Source: Usitatibacter palustris (GTDB taxonomy: Bacteria > Pseudomonadota > Gammaproteobacteria > Burkholderiales > Usitatibacteraceae). From it: DNA of 64,000 nucleotides. Positions 44,540 through 52,451 of the stretch are shown one piece after another. The DNA lies in contig NZ_CP053073.1 of the NCBI RefSeq assembly GCF_013003985.1, positions 1,054,001 to 1,118,000 of the forward strand, given 5' to 3'. Within the stretch, counting starts at the first letter, position 1. Each line of letters starts with the position of its first letter. Both the position numbers and the translations under genes were made by a program. The notes beneath the pieces are model-generated. The model did no database searches. It was not told where the DNA came from and saw nothing but the letters and a program-made list of their open reading frames with translations.

Positions 44540-45604
44540 ATGATTCGTGCCACCTCCGGTTTCACGTTCGCCGGCTCGCCTGCGGGCGAGGGCGTGCCCG
44601 CCGCGCCGCGCGCGGTGGCATGGTGGTTGCTCGCTTGCTGCGCGCTCGTGTTCGCCATGGTCGTCGTCGGCGGCATCACGCGACTGACACATTCCGGACT
44701 TTCGATCGTCGAGTGGCAACCGATCCTGGGCGCGCTGCCGCCGCTCGACGACGCGCAGTGGGCCGAGACTTTCGCGAAGTACCGGAAAACACCGGAGTTC
44801 CGCCTGAAGAACTTCGACATGACGCTCGCAGGCTTCAAGGAAATTTTCTGGTGGGAGTACATCCACCGAAACCTCGGCCGCGTGATCGGCCTCGCGTTCT
44901 TCGCGCCCTTCATGTATTTCCTGCTGCGGCGAAAGCTCGACAAGCCGCTTGCCTGGAAGCTCGCCGGCATCTTCGCGCTCGGTGCGCTCCAGGGTTTCAT
45001 GGGTTGGTACATGGTCGCGAGCGGGCTCGTGGACGATCCGCGTGTAAGCCAGTTTCGCCTCGCAGCACACCTCACGCTCGCGTTCGTGATCTACGCGGCG
45101 ATGTTCTGGGTTGCACTCGGGATCCTATTTCCGCAGCGTTATTGGACGCCGGCCGGGCTGCGATCGCATGGCTCCATCCTGGTGGTGCTCGTGTTCGCGA
45201 TGGTCGTGACCGGCGGCCTCGTGGCCGGCATTCGCGCGGGCTATGCGTACAACACGTTTCCGCTCATGAACGGACACGTGATCCCGCCGGAAATCCTGAT
45301 GATCGAGCCGTGGTGGAAGAACTTCGGCTACAACATGGCGACGGTGCAGTTCGACCATCGCGTGGTCGCGTGGCTGCTGATCTTCCTCGTGCCGTGGTTG
45401 TGGTGGCGTACGCGCCGCGCCGCGGAGCTCGATCCGCGTGCGTACTTCGCCGCGCACCTGTTGCTCGCGATGCTCGCCATCCAGGTGGCGCTCGGGATCA
45501 GCACGCTATTGCTGCGCGTGCCGGTGGTGCTGGGTGTGTTGCACCAGGGTGTGGCGGTGCTCGTGCTGACGGCCGCGCTCTGGATGCGGCACGCGTTGCG
45601 CTAG
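44540..45604 (+). CDS. ctaA: Heme A synthase (COX15/CtaA family)
   Basis: The 354-residue inner-membrane protein has eight helices in two similar halves. Conserved features are GGITRLTHSGLSIVEW with the family glutamate, EYIHRNLGR, RLAAHLTLAF, FDHRVVAWLL and VLHQGVAVL, whose histidines bind the two hemes. The enzyme oxidises the C8 methyl of heme O to make heme A for aa3-type cytochrome oxidase, so the organism respires aerobically. No other cox genes are in the window. It diverges from the decarboxylase gene. Confidence 0.95.
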   Translation: MIRATSGFTFAGSPAGEGVPAAPRAVAWWLLACCALVFAMVVVGGITRLTHSGLSIVEWQPILGALPPLDDAQWAETFAKYRKTPEFRLKNFDMTLAGFKEIFWWEYIHRNLGRVIGLAFFAPFMYFLLRRKLDKPLAWKLAGIFALGALQGFMGWYMVASGLVDDPRVSQFRLAAHLTLAFVIYAAMFWVALGILFPQRYWTPAGLRSHGSILVVLVFAMVVTGGLVAGIRAGYAYNTFPLMNGHVIPPEILMIEPWWKNFGYNMATVQFDHRVVAWLLIFLVPWLWWRTRRAAELDPRAYFAAHLLLAMLAIQVALGISTLLLRVPVVLGVLHQGVAVLVLTAALWMRHALR

Positions 45605-45607
45605 GCG

Positions 45608-46741
45608 CTAGCGCCAGGCGTTGCCCACCTGGATGTAGAACGCGTCGTCCTCGGGGCCGCGCGCGACGTCCATGCCGATGTACAGACCCAGGCGCCGCGC
45701 AATCAGGTACCGGAATCCCACGCCCTTCGCGACGGCCGTGCCCGCATCCTTGAAGTTCGTGTCCTTGCCCCACGCGCGTGAAGCGCCGATGAAACCGACG
45801 AGCGACCAGCGCGGCGTCACGTTCCAGCGGACTTCGGTTTCGAGCACGCCCGTGTTCTCGTCCTGGTAGCGCGCGGCGGGAATGCCGCGCATGTCGATGA
45901 AGGGCAACTGGTAGAAGGGCACGTCACCGCGGGCCGCGCGTCCGTCGATGCGCGCGCCGATCACGAACTTCTTCTCGATCGGGAAGTACGCGAAGATCTT
46001 CCCGCGATACGCCTGGTACGTGTGGTCGCTGCCGACGTCGGGCGAATAGAAGGTCGTGTCGAAGGTTCCGGTCCAGCCGCTGTTGGGCGTGAAGATGTTG
46101 TCGCGCGAGTCGTGCTCGAACGACAGGCCGACGCCGGAGCTCGTTTCGGCGCGCGAGAACGCGGGAAGCTCGGCCGCCTCGCTCGCGAGGTTGAAGCGAT
46201 TCTTCAGGTCGAGATAGATCCAGCGCAGGGCGATGAAGTTGCTGCTCTCGCCCAGGCGATAGAGCACCTGCTGCATCGACATGATGCCGTCGAGGTTGTA
46301 TCCGAGCGCGCGGTCCTTGCCGCCGATGCCGTAGAAGTCGAGGTTCACGTCGACCTTGGCCACGCCGCCCCGGTAACGCCAGCGGTCGTCCGCGAACGAG
46401 AACATGCCGCCGCCGCCGTATCCCTTCGTGCCGTTCTCCGTTCCGAAGACCATCCCGCCGAAGATGTCGGGCGGGGTCACGTGGCCCGGCGTGGCGCCTT
46501 TGGTGACTTCACGGATCGACTCGCGGATGAAAAGAAGCGCTACGCCACCGCCATAGCCGACGGCGGGCTCGGTGATGATGATCGGGACCGGCAGGAAACC
46601 CTTGCGGTCGATGAGCCACTCCGAGCCATCGAAGTAGCCGTCGTCGGGATCGATGAAGATGCTGCGTTTTTCATCGGCCGCAAAGGCCGGCGCGGCGAAA
46701 CAGGCTGCGGCGAGCGCGACCTTCGGGAGGAGGTGGGGCAT
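45608..46741 (-). CDS. Outer-membrane beta-barrel protein (BamA/Omp85 surface-antigen domain)
   Basis: The 377-residue protein has a signal peptide (ends AAPAFA-A). The rest alternates beta strands, with SSGVGLSFEHDSRDNIFTPN and GWTGTFDTTFYSP corresponding to the typical first strands of Omp85 surface-antigen domains, and GIPAARYQDENTGVLETEVRW carried later. No POTRA domain is present, so it is a barrel-only relative that does not assemble proteins in the BamA manner. It ends VQVGNAWR, without a terminal phenylalanine. It converges on ctaA with 3 bases between stops. Confidence 0.87.
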   Translation of the reverse strand: MPHLLPKVALAAACFAAPAFAADEKRSIFIDPDDGYFDGSEWLIDRKGFLPVPIIITEPAVGYGGGVALLFIRESIREVTKGATPGHVTPPDIFGGMVFGTENGTKGYGGGGMFSFADDRWRYRGGVAKVDVNLDFYGIGGKDRALGYNLDGIMSMQQVLYRLGESSNFIALRWIYLDLKNRFNLASEAAELPAFSRAETSSGVGLSFEHDSRDNIFTPNSGWTGTFDTTFYSPDVGSDHTYQAYRGKIFAYFPIEKKFVIGARIDGRAARGDVPFYQLPFIDMRGIPAARYQDENTGVLETEVRWNVTPRWSLVGFIGASRAWGKDTNFKDAGTAVAKGVGFRYLIARRLGLYIGMDVARGPEDDAFYIQVGNAWR

Positions 46742-46782
46742 GCGTCGATGATAACCGACGCCGTCTTGAAGCTAGGGGAGGC

Positions 46783-47259
46783 TCAGCCTTCGCGGCGATC
46801 GTGCGTGCGTGCAACGACGGGCGCTTCGTTGATCTCGGCGTGCGCCTGCATGCGCGCGTGGGCTTTCTGCGCGTGTGCGGCGATCAGGCAGTTGTCGCGC
46901 CCCGCGCCCGAGAGGAGGAAGCACTTCGAGCGGGCGACCTGATAGGCCGCGTCGATGCGGGCCAGGTGAACATTGTTGGCCGCGGAAACCGTGCCGCGGT
47001 AACGCACTTCGAGCTCCGCGAGTTGCACCGATTCGCTCGCGCGCGCTTCGGCGAGGCATTCGCCGCGCGCCACGGGCTTCATCGTTTCGCAGGCCGCGAA
47101 GTCATCCGCGGTCGTCTTGGCGATCGCATCCCGGAGCGACTGGTAGTCACTGCGTGACATCAGGGAAGGCTCGGACGTGGCCGAGGCGCCGATGCCCAGG
47201 CCGGCGGCTCCAAGGAGGCCGGCGGCGGTGATCGCGATGAGGACGGTGCGCTGTTTCAT
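46783..47259 (-). CDS. Small exported protein of unknown function
   Basis: The 158-residue protein starts with a signal peptide (MKQRTVLIAITAAGLLGAAG and on to SATS). The mature part is helical with four cysteines (AACETM, GECLAE, SKCFLL, DNCLIA) that could form two disulfides, and a histidine-rich C-terminus (AAHAQKAHARMQAHAE). Similar alanine-rich exported proteins with paired cysteines exist in many betaproteobacteria, but no function is known. It lies 41 bases upstream of the beta-barrel gene on the same strand. Confidence 0.7.
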   Translation of the reverse strand: MKQRTVLIAITAAGLLGAAGLGIGASATSEPSLMSRSDYQSLRDAIAKTTADDFAACETMKPVARGECLAEARASESVQLAELEVRYRGTVSAANNVHLARIDAAYQVARSKCFLLSGAGRDNCLIAAHAQKAHARMQAHAEINEAPVVARTHDRREG

Positions 47260-47363
47260 GGGGGCTATCGTGCCGTGCCACCCCGCAACGCTCTATCGGA
47301 TATTCCGAACGGTTCGTAAGGATTACGCCGAAACCTGTGTGGGAAAAGTCCTACCCCGGAGAC

Positions 47364-47470
47364 TGTCATCCTGAGGAGCGAAGCGACGAAGGACCTGCTT
47401 GAGGGTTTTGACAGCAGATCCTTCGCGCGCTCAGGAGGTCCTTCTTTCCGCTTCGCTCCTCAGGATGACA
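47364..47470. repeat. Palindromic intergenic repeat, TGTCATCCTGAG family, copy 2
   Basis: The left end TGTCATCCTGAGGAGCGAAG and the right end CTTCGCTCCTCAGGATGACA are exact complements over 20 bases. The interior has a further internal AGGTCCTTC copy. It lies 5 bases beyond the stop codon of the SDR gene at 47476 and may serve as a transcript end. Confidence 0.85.
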
Positions 47471-47475
47471 ATTTT

Positions 47476-48255
47476 CTACTGAGTCGCCGTAATCCCGCCA
47501 TCCAGGTAGAGCACCTGCCCCGTCACGAAGTCCGAGGCCGGCGCGCAGAAGAAGAGCGTTGCTCCGACGATGTCGCGCGGTTGCGCCACGCGCCCCAGCG
47601 GGATGCGCGCGAGCAGCGCTTCCCAGCGGCCTGGATCCTTCTTCCAGTTGCCCGCCATCGCGGTCTCCACGACCGTGGGGGCCACGCCGTTCACCTGGAT
47701 GTTGTTGGCCGCGAGCTCGAGCGCGTGCTGCTTCACCAGCATCACCAGCGCGCCCTTGGTCGAGCAGTACGCCGAATAGCCGTAGCCGCGCATGCCGAGC
47801 ATGGAACGCACGGAGAGCATTTGCACCTGCTTGCCGCCGCGCTTGCCCTCGACCTGGTACTTCGCCGCCTGCTGCGCGAGGAACATCGCGGACCGGAGGT
47901 TCACGCGGTAGATCTCGTCGAACTGCTCCTCGGTGACGTCGGCGATCTTCTGCTCGCGGTTCATGCCGATGCAGTTCACGAGGATGTCGAGCCGGCCCAT
48001 GTGCTGGGCGGCCTTGTCCGTTGCTTCGCGAATGCTTGCAACCTTGTTCGCGTCCATGGCGACGCCGAAGGCACGCTGGCCCGCCGCCGTGAGTTCCTTC
48101 CCGAGCGCATCGGCCTTGCTGCCGTCGCGCCCGGCCACCGTGACAGTGGCCCCGGCCGCCGCCAGCCCGCGCGCCACGGCTTCGCCAATGCCGCCGTAGC
48201 CGCCGGGAATGAAGGCCGCCTTGCCCTTGAGGTCGAAGAGGTTATCTGTGTCCAT
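47476..48255 (-). CDS. SDR family dehydrogenase
   Basis: The 259-residue protein has the Rossmann motif GGYGGIGEAVARG at about 18-30, NCIG (NNAG-like) and the catalytic YCSTK of classical short-chain dehydrogenases, with a serine in the preceding LSVRSM strand. It reduces or oxidises a hydroxyl or keto group with NAD(P). The start codon lies inside a 10-base-period repeat, so the first five residues (MDTDN) are repeat-encoded and no Shine-Dalgarno sequence is seen. It is the second SDR of a pair in the IolC-Liv locus. Confidence 0.9.
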   Translation of the reverse strand: MDTDNLFDLKGKAAFIPGGYGGIGEAVARGLAAAGATVTVAGRDGSKADALGKELTAAGQRAFGVAMDANKVASIREATDKAAQHMGRLDILVNCIGMNREQKIADVTEEQFDEIYRVNLRSAMFLAQQAAKYQVEGKRGGKQVQMLSVRSMLGMRGYGYSAYCSTKGALVMLVKQHALELAANNIQVNGVAPTVVETAMAGNWKKDPGRWEALLARIPLGRVAQPRDIVGATLFFCAPASDFVTGQVLYLDGGITATQ

Positions 48256-48271
48256 CTGTGTTCATCTGTGG
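48241..48271. repeat. Ten-base-period repeat, ACAGATGAAC type
   Basis: Read on the minus strand this is CACAGATGAA-CACAGATGGA-CACAGATAAC, three tandem units of ten bases. It contains the start codon of the SDR gene ending at 47476. Related units with CGCAGATAAA lie at 51429-51459 and 51528-51560. Confidence 0.8.
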
Positions 48272-48279
48272 TTCCAGCC

Positions 48280-49020
48280 TTAGTCCATCTGCAAGCCGCC
48301 GTTCACGTCGAGAATCTCGCCCGTGATGAATCCCGCGAGAGGTGACGCGAGGAAGCGCACCGCATGCGCGAATTCCTCGGGCTCGCAGAACCGGCCGACC
48401 GGTATTTGCGTGAGGAGCTGCCTGCGCTGCTGCTCGTTGAGCCCCTCCGTGATCATCGGAGTCTTCACGTAGGCGGGCGAAATGCCGTTCACCGTCACGC
48501 CGTGGGCCGCGGCCTCGCGCGCGAGGGAGAAGGTGAGCGAGGTGAGCGCACCCTTCGAAGTCGAGTACGCCGTGCCGGCCGTGAGCCCGCCGGTCTTCGC
48601 GGCGAGCGAGCAGACATTGATGATGCGGCCCCACTGGCGCGCCTTCATCCCGGGCAGGACCGCACGCGACCAAAAGAATGCCCCATCGAGGTTCACGCCC
48701 ATCACGCGCTTCCACTCGTCGTCGAGCGTGCCTTCGGACTTGTTGTTGGAGAGGATTCCGGCGTTGTTCACCAGGATGTCGACGGGACCCAGCTCAGCCG
48801 CGATCTTCTGGTGCGCCTGGCGCACCGCCATCGAATCCGAGATGTCGCACGACACCGCGAGCGTCGTGCCACGCAGGAAGCGGCCCACGTTGTCGAGCCG
48901 CAGCATGTCCACGTCGACGAGCGCGACCTTCGCGCCGTCCTCGAGGAGGAACTTCGCCGCGGCCAGGCCCATCGTGCCTGCCGCACCGGTTACTACGGCT
49001 ACTTTGTCTTTGAGGACCAT
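48280..49020 (-). CDS. SDR family dehydrogenase
   Basis: The 246-residue protein has TGAAGTMGLAAAKF (coenzyme loop), NNAGIL and the catalytic YSTSK, with the serine in VCSLAAKTG. It is a classical SDR of the FabG/glucose-dehydrogenase type. It lies 24 bases upstream of the second SDR gene on the same strand, separated by the ten-base-period repeat, and 174 bases downstream of the livH gene with a palindromic repeat in between. A role in oxidising or reducing a sugar or polyol intermediate is inferred from the locus. Confidence 0.92.
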   Translation of the reverse strand: MVLKDKVAVVTGAAGTMGLAAAKFLLEDGAKVALVDVDMLRLDNVGRFLRGTTLAVSCDISDSMAVRQAHQKIAAELGPVDILVNNAGILSNNKSEGTLDDEWKRVMGVNLDGAFFWSRAVLPGMKARQWGRIINVCSLAAKTGGLTAGTAYSTSKGALTSLTFSLAREAAAHGVTVNGISPAYVKTPMITEGLNEQQRRQLLTQIPVGRFCEPEEFAHAVRFLASPLAGFITGEILDVNGGLQMD

Positions 49021-49067
49021 GGCTGGAGATACTACTGTCTTCGTGAGTAGCGCGGTCGCGCGCCCAC

Positions 49068-49181
49068 TGTCATCCTGAGGGCCGCAGGCCCGAAGGACCT
49101 GCTTGAGTGTTTTGACTGCAAAAAACAGATCCTTCGTACGCTCAGGAGGTCCTTCTCGCCGCTGCGCTCCTCAGGATGACA
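49068..49181. repeat. Palindromic intergenic repeat, TGTCATCCTGAG family, copy 3
   Basis: The left end TGTCATCCTGAGGGCCGCAG matches copy 1 and the right half (AGATCCTTCGTACGCTCAGG and on to TCCTCAGGATGACA) matches copy 2, so the copies have exchanged segments. It lies between the LivH gene and the first SDR gene. Confidence 0.85.
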
Positions 49182-49194
49182 AAGTGCGGATTGC

Positions 49195-50085
49195 TCAGTT
49201 ATCGAGCGCCGACTTCCGCCCGAACAATCCCCGGGCCCGGAACGTCACGACGAGAATGAAGAGCAGGTACATCGAAAGGAGCGACCACTCGGAGGCATAC
49301 GCGCCGGTGAGACCCACCACGAGTCCCACCATGAGGCCCGCGACCACCGCGCCCCAGAAACTGCCGACGCCTCCGAGCACGATAATCAGGAACGCCGGAA
49401 CCACGGCATCCACCCCGACGTGCGGTCGGATTCCCCAGATGGGCGCCATCACGATGCCCGCGATCGCCGCGAGCGCGGTGCCGAGCGCGAAGACGCCCAG
49501 GCGCAGCCTTGAAAGGTTATAGCCGAGCGCGCGCACCATCTCGCTGTCATGCGCGCCGGCCTTGATGATCGCGCCGTAGCGCGTCTTCTCGATGAAGAGC
49601 CAGAGCATCACGATGAGTCCGCTCGCAAGCGCGCAAGCGAAGAACCGGTACTTCGCGTAGATCAGGTCGCCTATGAGCACCGCGCCCGAGATCGCCTCGG
49701 GAAGCTTGAGCTGCTGCTCGCGCGAACCCCAGACCACGCGGATCAGCTCCTCGATCACGAGCGCCGCGCCGAACGTGAGCAGGAGCCCGTAGAGCGGATC
49801 CTTGCCGTAGGTGCGCCGCATGCAAAGCTCGATCAGCATCCCGAAGAGCCCGACCAGGAAAGGTGCGAGGGCGAGCACCAGCGCGTAGCGGATGCCGATC
49901 GGGATGCCGTCGAAGAAGCCCATCAGGAACAGGGCGACGTACGCACCCAGCGCAAAGAGCGACCCGTGCGCGAGGTTGATGACCTCCATCACGCCCACGA
50001 TGAGCATGAAGCCCAGCGCGATGAGCGCGAACAGCAGCCCCAACGACAGCCCGTTGAGGACGTGAGGGAGGAAGTTGGCCAGCAA
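49195..50085 (-). CDS. livH: Branched-chain-type ABC transporter permease (LivH)
   Basis: The 296-residue protein has about eight helices, beginning NGLSLGLLFALIALGFMLIV and with the signature MEVINLAHGSLFALGAYVAL. The ATPase-contacting loop is GAHDSEMVRALGYN. It is the LivH subunit of an ABC importer of the hydrophobic/branched-chain amino acid family, which also handles amides, sugars acids and other ligands. The binding protein gene is 3 bases upstream. Its partners LivM and the ATPases are on the other strand at 55253-58273. Confidence 0.92.
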   Translation of the reverse strand: MLANFLPHVLNGLSLGLLFALIALGFMLIVGVMEVINLAHGSLFALGAYVALFLMGFFDGIPIGIRYALVLALAPFLVGLFGMLIELCMRRTYGKDPLYGLLLTFGAALVIEELIRVVWGSREQQLKLPEAISGAVLIGDLIYAKYRFFACALASGLIVMLWLFIEKTRYGAIIKAGAHDSEMVRALGYNLSRLRLGVFALGTALAAIAGIVMAPIWGIRPHVGVDAVVPAFLIIVLGGVGSFWGAVVAGLMVGLVVGLTGAYASEWSLLSMYLLFILVVTFRARGLFGRKSALDN

Positions 50086-50088
50086 GGA

Positions 50089-51390
50089 CTACACCTCGTA
50101 CGTCGGCGTCGCCTCGTAGCTCTCCAGCTTGCACGCACCGGCGGCGTCCTTGTCCTGGACGTCCTTCGGGTCGGCCTGCGTGAGGATCGTGAAGATGTCG
50201 TCCTTCTCCGCGGGCTTGCTGTTGTACGTCGCCATGTAGATCGTCTGCTGCACCTGGTGGGTCACGGGATCGATCCACGCATCGTGGTGCTGCATGCGGT
50301 CGAGCGCACTCATCTTGCGGCCCTCGAGCTTCTTGATGACCGCGATGTTGTTCGTGGTGCCCGCTTCCTCGACGCAGCGCAGCAGCTCGCGCGTGGCCAT
50401 GTAGCCGTTGTGATAGACGTTGCCCGGATTGCGAATCGCCATGCCCGGGTACTGCTTCTGGTACGCGGCGACGAATTCCTTCACGCCGGGCAGGTCGAGG
50501 CGGTAGTACCACGTGGTGCCGAACACGCCGAAGATCGACTCCGGGCCCAGGCCGTACACGTCGGGCCAGTCCTGCTGGTTGTTGACCCACGCCGCGGACT
50601 GGTTGAGCTTCAGCTGCACGACCTGCTGGCGCAGGGCCTTGATGTCGTCGCCGCCGACCGCGGTCGCCACGACGTTGGGCTTCAGCTGCTGCACCTTGAG
50701 GAGATACGAGGAGAAGTCGCGCGTGTTCTGCGGGACCATCAGCTCCTCGATGATCTTGCCGCCGTTGGCCTCGACGATCTGGCGCATCGACTTCGCGGTG
50801 TTGTGGCCCCACACGTAGTCGTTGGTGAGCATCACCCAGTTCTTGCCGTTCACGGCGATCGCGTTCTTCACGATCGCGTGGGCGAAGTTCGTGCCGTTGC
50901 CGTCCCACACGAACTTCGTGCGGTGGCAATCCTTGCCGGCTTCGGTGGGCGAGCTGGAGTTGGTGTTGAGGAAGATGCAGCCGTACTTCTGCGCGACCTG
51001 GCTGATCGCGTTGGCGACACCCGAATGCAGCGCGCCGATGAGGAACGCGGCTTCGTTGCGCGTGATCAGGCGCTCGGCAACGCGCGAGCCGGTGGCGGGC
51101 GTCGTTTCCGTGTCCATGTGCAGCGCTTCGATGCGCCGCCCGAGGACACCGCCCTTGTCGTTGAACTCCTTGATGGCCATCATCGCGCCCAGGCGTTCCT
51201 CGACGCCGCTCGCGCCGTACTGGCCGCTCGCGTCCATCGTGAGGCCGATCACCAGCGGTTTCTTCTGCGCGGTTTGCGCCCACGCGTGATTCACCGCCCA
51301 CGGGCCGAAGAACGAGGTGGCCGAACCGGCGGCGATGGCTTGCATGAGGCTGCGGCGTTTCTGCGATGCGACTTTGTTGTCGTCATTCAT
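50089..51390 (-). CDS. ABC transporter substrate-binding protein, Tat-exported
   Basis: The 433-residue protein has a twin-arginine signal (SQKRRSLMQAIAAGSATSFF) and mature sequence beginning PLVIGLTMDASGQYG. The two-lobed periplasmic fold of the Leu/Ile/Val-binding class is seen in GAMMAIKEFNDKGGVLGRRI and FLIGALHSGVANAIS. The ligand cannot be told; the neighbouring IolC-type enzymes suggest a sugar or polyol derivative rather than an amino acid. It is 3 bases upstream of livH. Confidence 0.92.
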   Translation of the reverse strand: MNDDNKVASQKRRSLMQAIAAGSATSFFGPWAVNHAWAQTAQKKPLVIGLTMDASGQYGASGVEERLGAMMAIKEFNDKGGVLGRRIEALHMDTETTPATGSRVAERLITRNEAAFLIGALHSGVANAISQVAQKYGCIFLNTNSSSPTEAGKDCHRTKFVWDGNGTNFAHAIVKNAIAVNGKNWVMLTNDYVWGHNTAKSMRQIVEANGGKIIEELMVPQNTRDFSSYLLKVQQLKPNVVATAVGGDDIKALRQQVVQLKLNQSAAWVNNQQDWPDVYGLGPESIFGVFGTTWYYRLDLPGVKEFVAAYQKQYPGMAIRNPGNVYHNGYMATRELLRCVEEAGTTNNIAVIKKLEGRKMSALDRMQHHDAWIDPVTHQVQQTIYMATYNSKPAEKDDIFTILTQADPKDVQDKDAAGACKLESYEATPTYEV

Positions 51391-51428
51391 GGTTTTCTCC
51401 TCCTAATTTGAAGCAACTAAAGCGTTCG

Positions 51429-51560
51429 TCCGCAGATAAACGCAGATAAACGCGGATGGGGTGAGAGTGGTTGAGACTTCTCCATTTGAATCAGCGTCGC
51501 GGTTTCAGCTACCAATGTCTTCTTGCTCTTATCTGCGTTTATCCGCGTTTATCTGCGGAT
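51429..51560. repeat. Ten-base-period repeats in inverted orientation
   Basis: The left set at 51429-51459 reads CGCAGATAAA-CGCAGATAAA-CGCGGATGGG. The right set at 51528-51560 is the inverse: on the minus strand CGCAGATAAA-CGCGGATAAA-CGCAGATAAG. They flank about 70 bases without a gene. The right set overlaps the 3' end of the dehydrogenase gene at 51549 and supplies its last codons and stop (ATC CGC AGA TAA). Confidence 0.8.
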
Positions 51561-52451
51561 GATTTGTTGTTTGGTTAGTTGTTCCTGCGCCTCGATCATC
51601 GAGGCCATGAGCTTGTCGCCGAGCCCGAGGGCCACGGCCTGTTCATACGATTGGTGAACCGCCTCGCCCACGAACGAGGGCACGGGCAGCGATTCGGCGA
51701 GGTGCGTGTAGTAGCGCATGTCCTTCGCGGCGTTCCGGATCGCGAACTTCATCCGCGTGAGGTCGCCCGCGACCGCACCACCCGCGACCATCTGGAAGAT
51801 CGGCGAGTTGAGCGCGCCCATCGACACCACCTCGAAGAGCTTGTCCAACTTCACGCCGGCCTTGTTGGCCACCGAGAAGGCTTCGGCGATGCTCGCGACG
51901 ATCGTCATCGCCATGAAGTTGTTCACGAGCTTCAACGTGTGACCCGCACCCGCGGGCCCGACGTGGAAAATGTTTTCGCAGAAGGCCGCCATCACCGGCT
52001 TCACCTTCGCGAAGAGCGCGTCGTCGGCGCCGACCATCGTGTTGAGGCGGCCTTCCTCGGCTTCCTTGGGCGTGCGGGCGAGCGGGGCATCGGCGAGATC
52101 CGCGCCCTTGGCCAGCAGTGCTTCGCGCACCTTGGCGGTGGAGCCGGGCTCGGCGGTCGAGGTCTCGATGACGATGAGGCCCTTGTGCGCGCCTTCGAGC
52201 AGGCCGCCCTTGCCGAGGATCACTTCCTCGACCTGCGGCGAGCCCGTCACGCACACGATCACGAAATCGGAGTCCGCGGCGAGCTTGGCGTACGAATCGA
52301 CTTCCTTCGCGCCGGCCGCGATGAGGTCCTCGAGCCGCGAGCGGTCGCGATTGACCTTGAACGTCACGGGGAAGCCCTTGGCGAGCAGGTTCTTCACCAT
52401 GCCGTGGCCCATCATGCCGATGCCGACGAATCCGATGCGGGGGTTGCTCAT
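51549..52451 (-). CDS. 3-hydroxyisobutyrate dehydrogenase family NAD(P)-dependent oxidoreductase
   Basis: The start at 52451 follows AAGGAG; upstream frame extension is a shadow of iolC. The 300-residue protein has GFVGIGMMGHGMVKNL (coenzyme loop), a substrate-site variant LARTPKEAEEGRL, and the catalytic lysine in GHTLKLVNNFMAM. The family acts on beta-hydroxy acids such as 3-hydroxyisobutyrate, tartronate semialdehyde and sulfolactaldehyde. Its start overlaps the iolC stop (ATGA), so both act in one pathway. Confidence 0.9.
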   Translation of the reverse strand: MSNPRIGFVGIGMMGHGMVKNLLAKGFPVTFKVNRDRSRLEDLIAAGAKEVDSYAKLAADSDFVIVCVTGSPQVEEVILGKGGLLEGAHKGLIVIETSTAEPGSTAKVREALLAKGADLADAPLARTPKEAEEGRLNTMVGADDALFAKVKPVMAAFCENIFHVGPAGAGHTLKLVNNFMAMTIVASIAEAFSVANKAGVKLDKLFEVVSMGALNSPIFQMVAGGAVAGDLTRMKFAIRNAAKDMRYYTHLAESLPVPSFVGEAVHQSYEQAVALGLGDKLMASMIEAQEQLTKQQIIRR

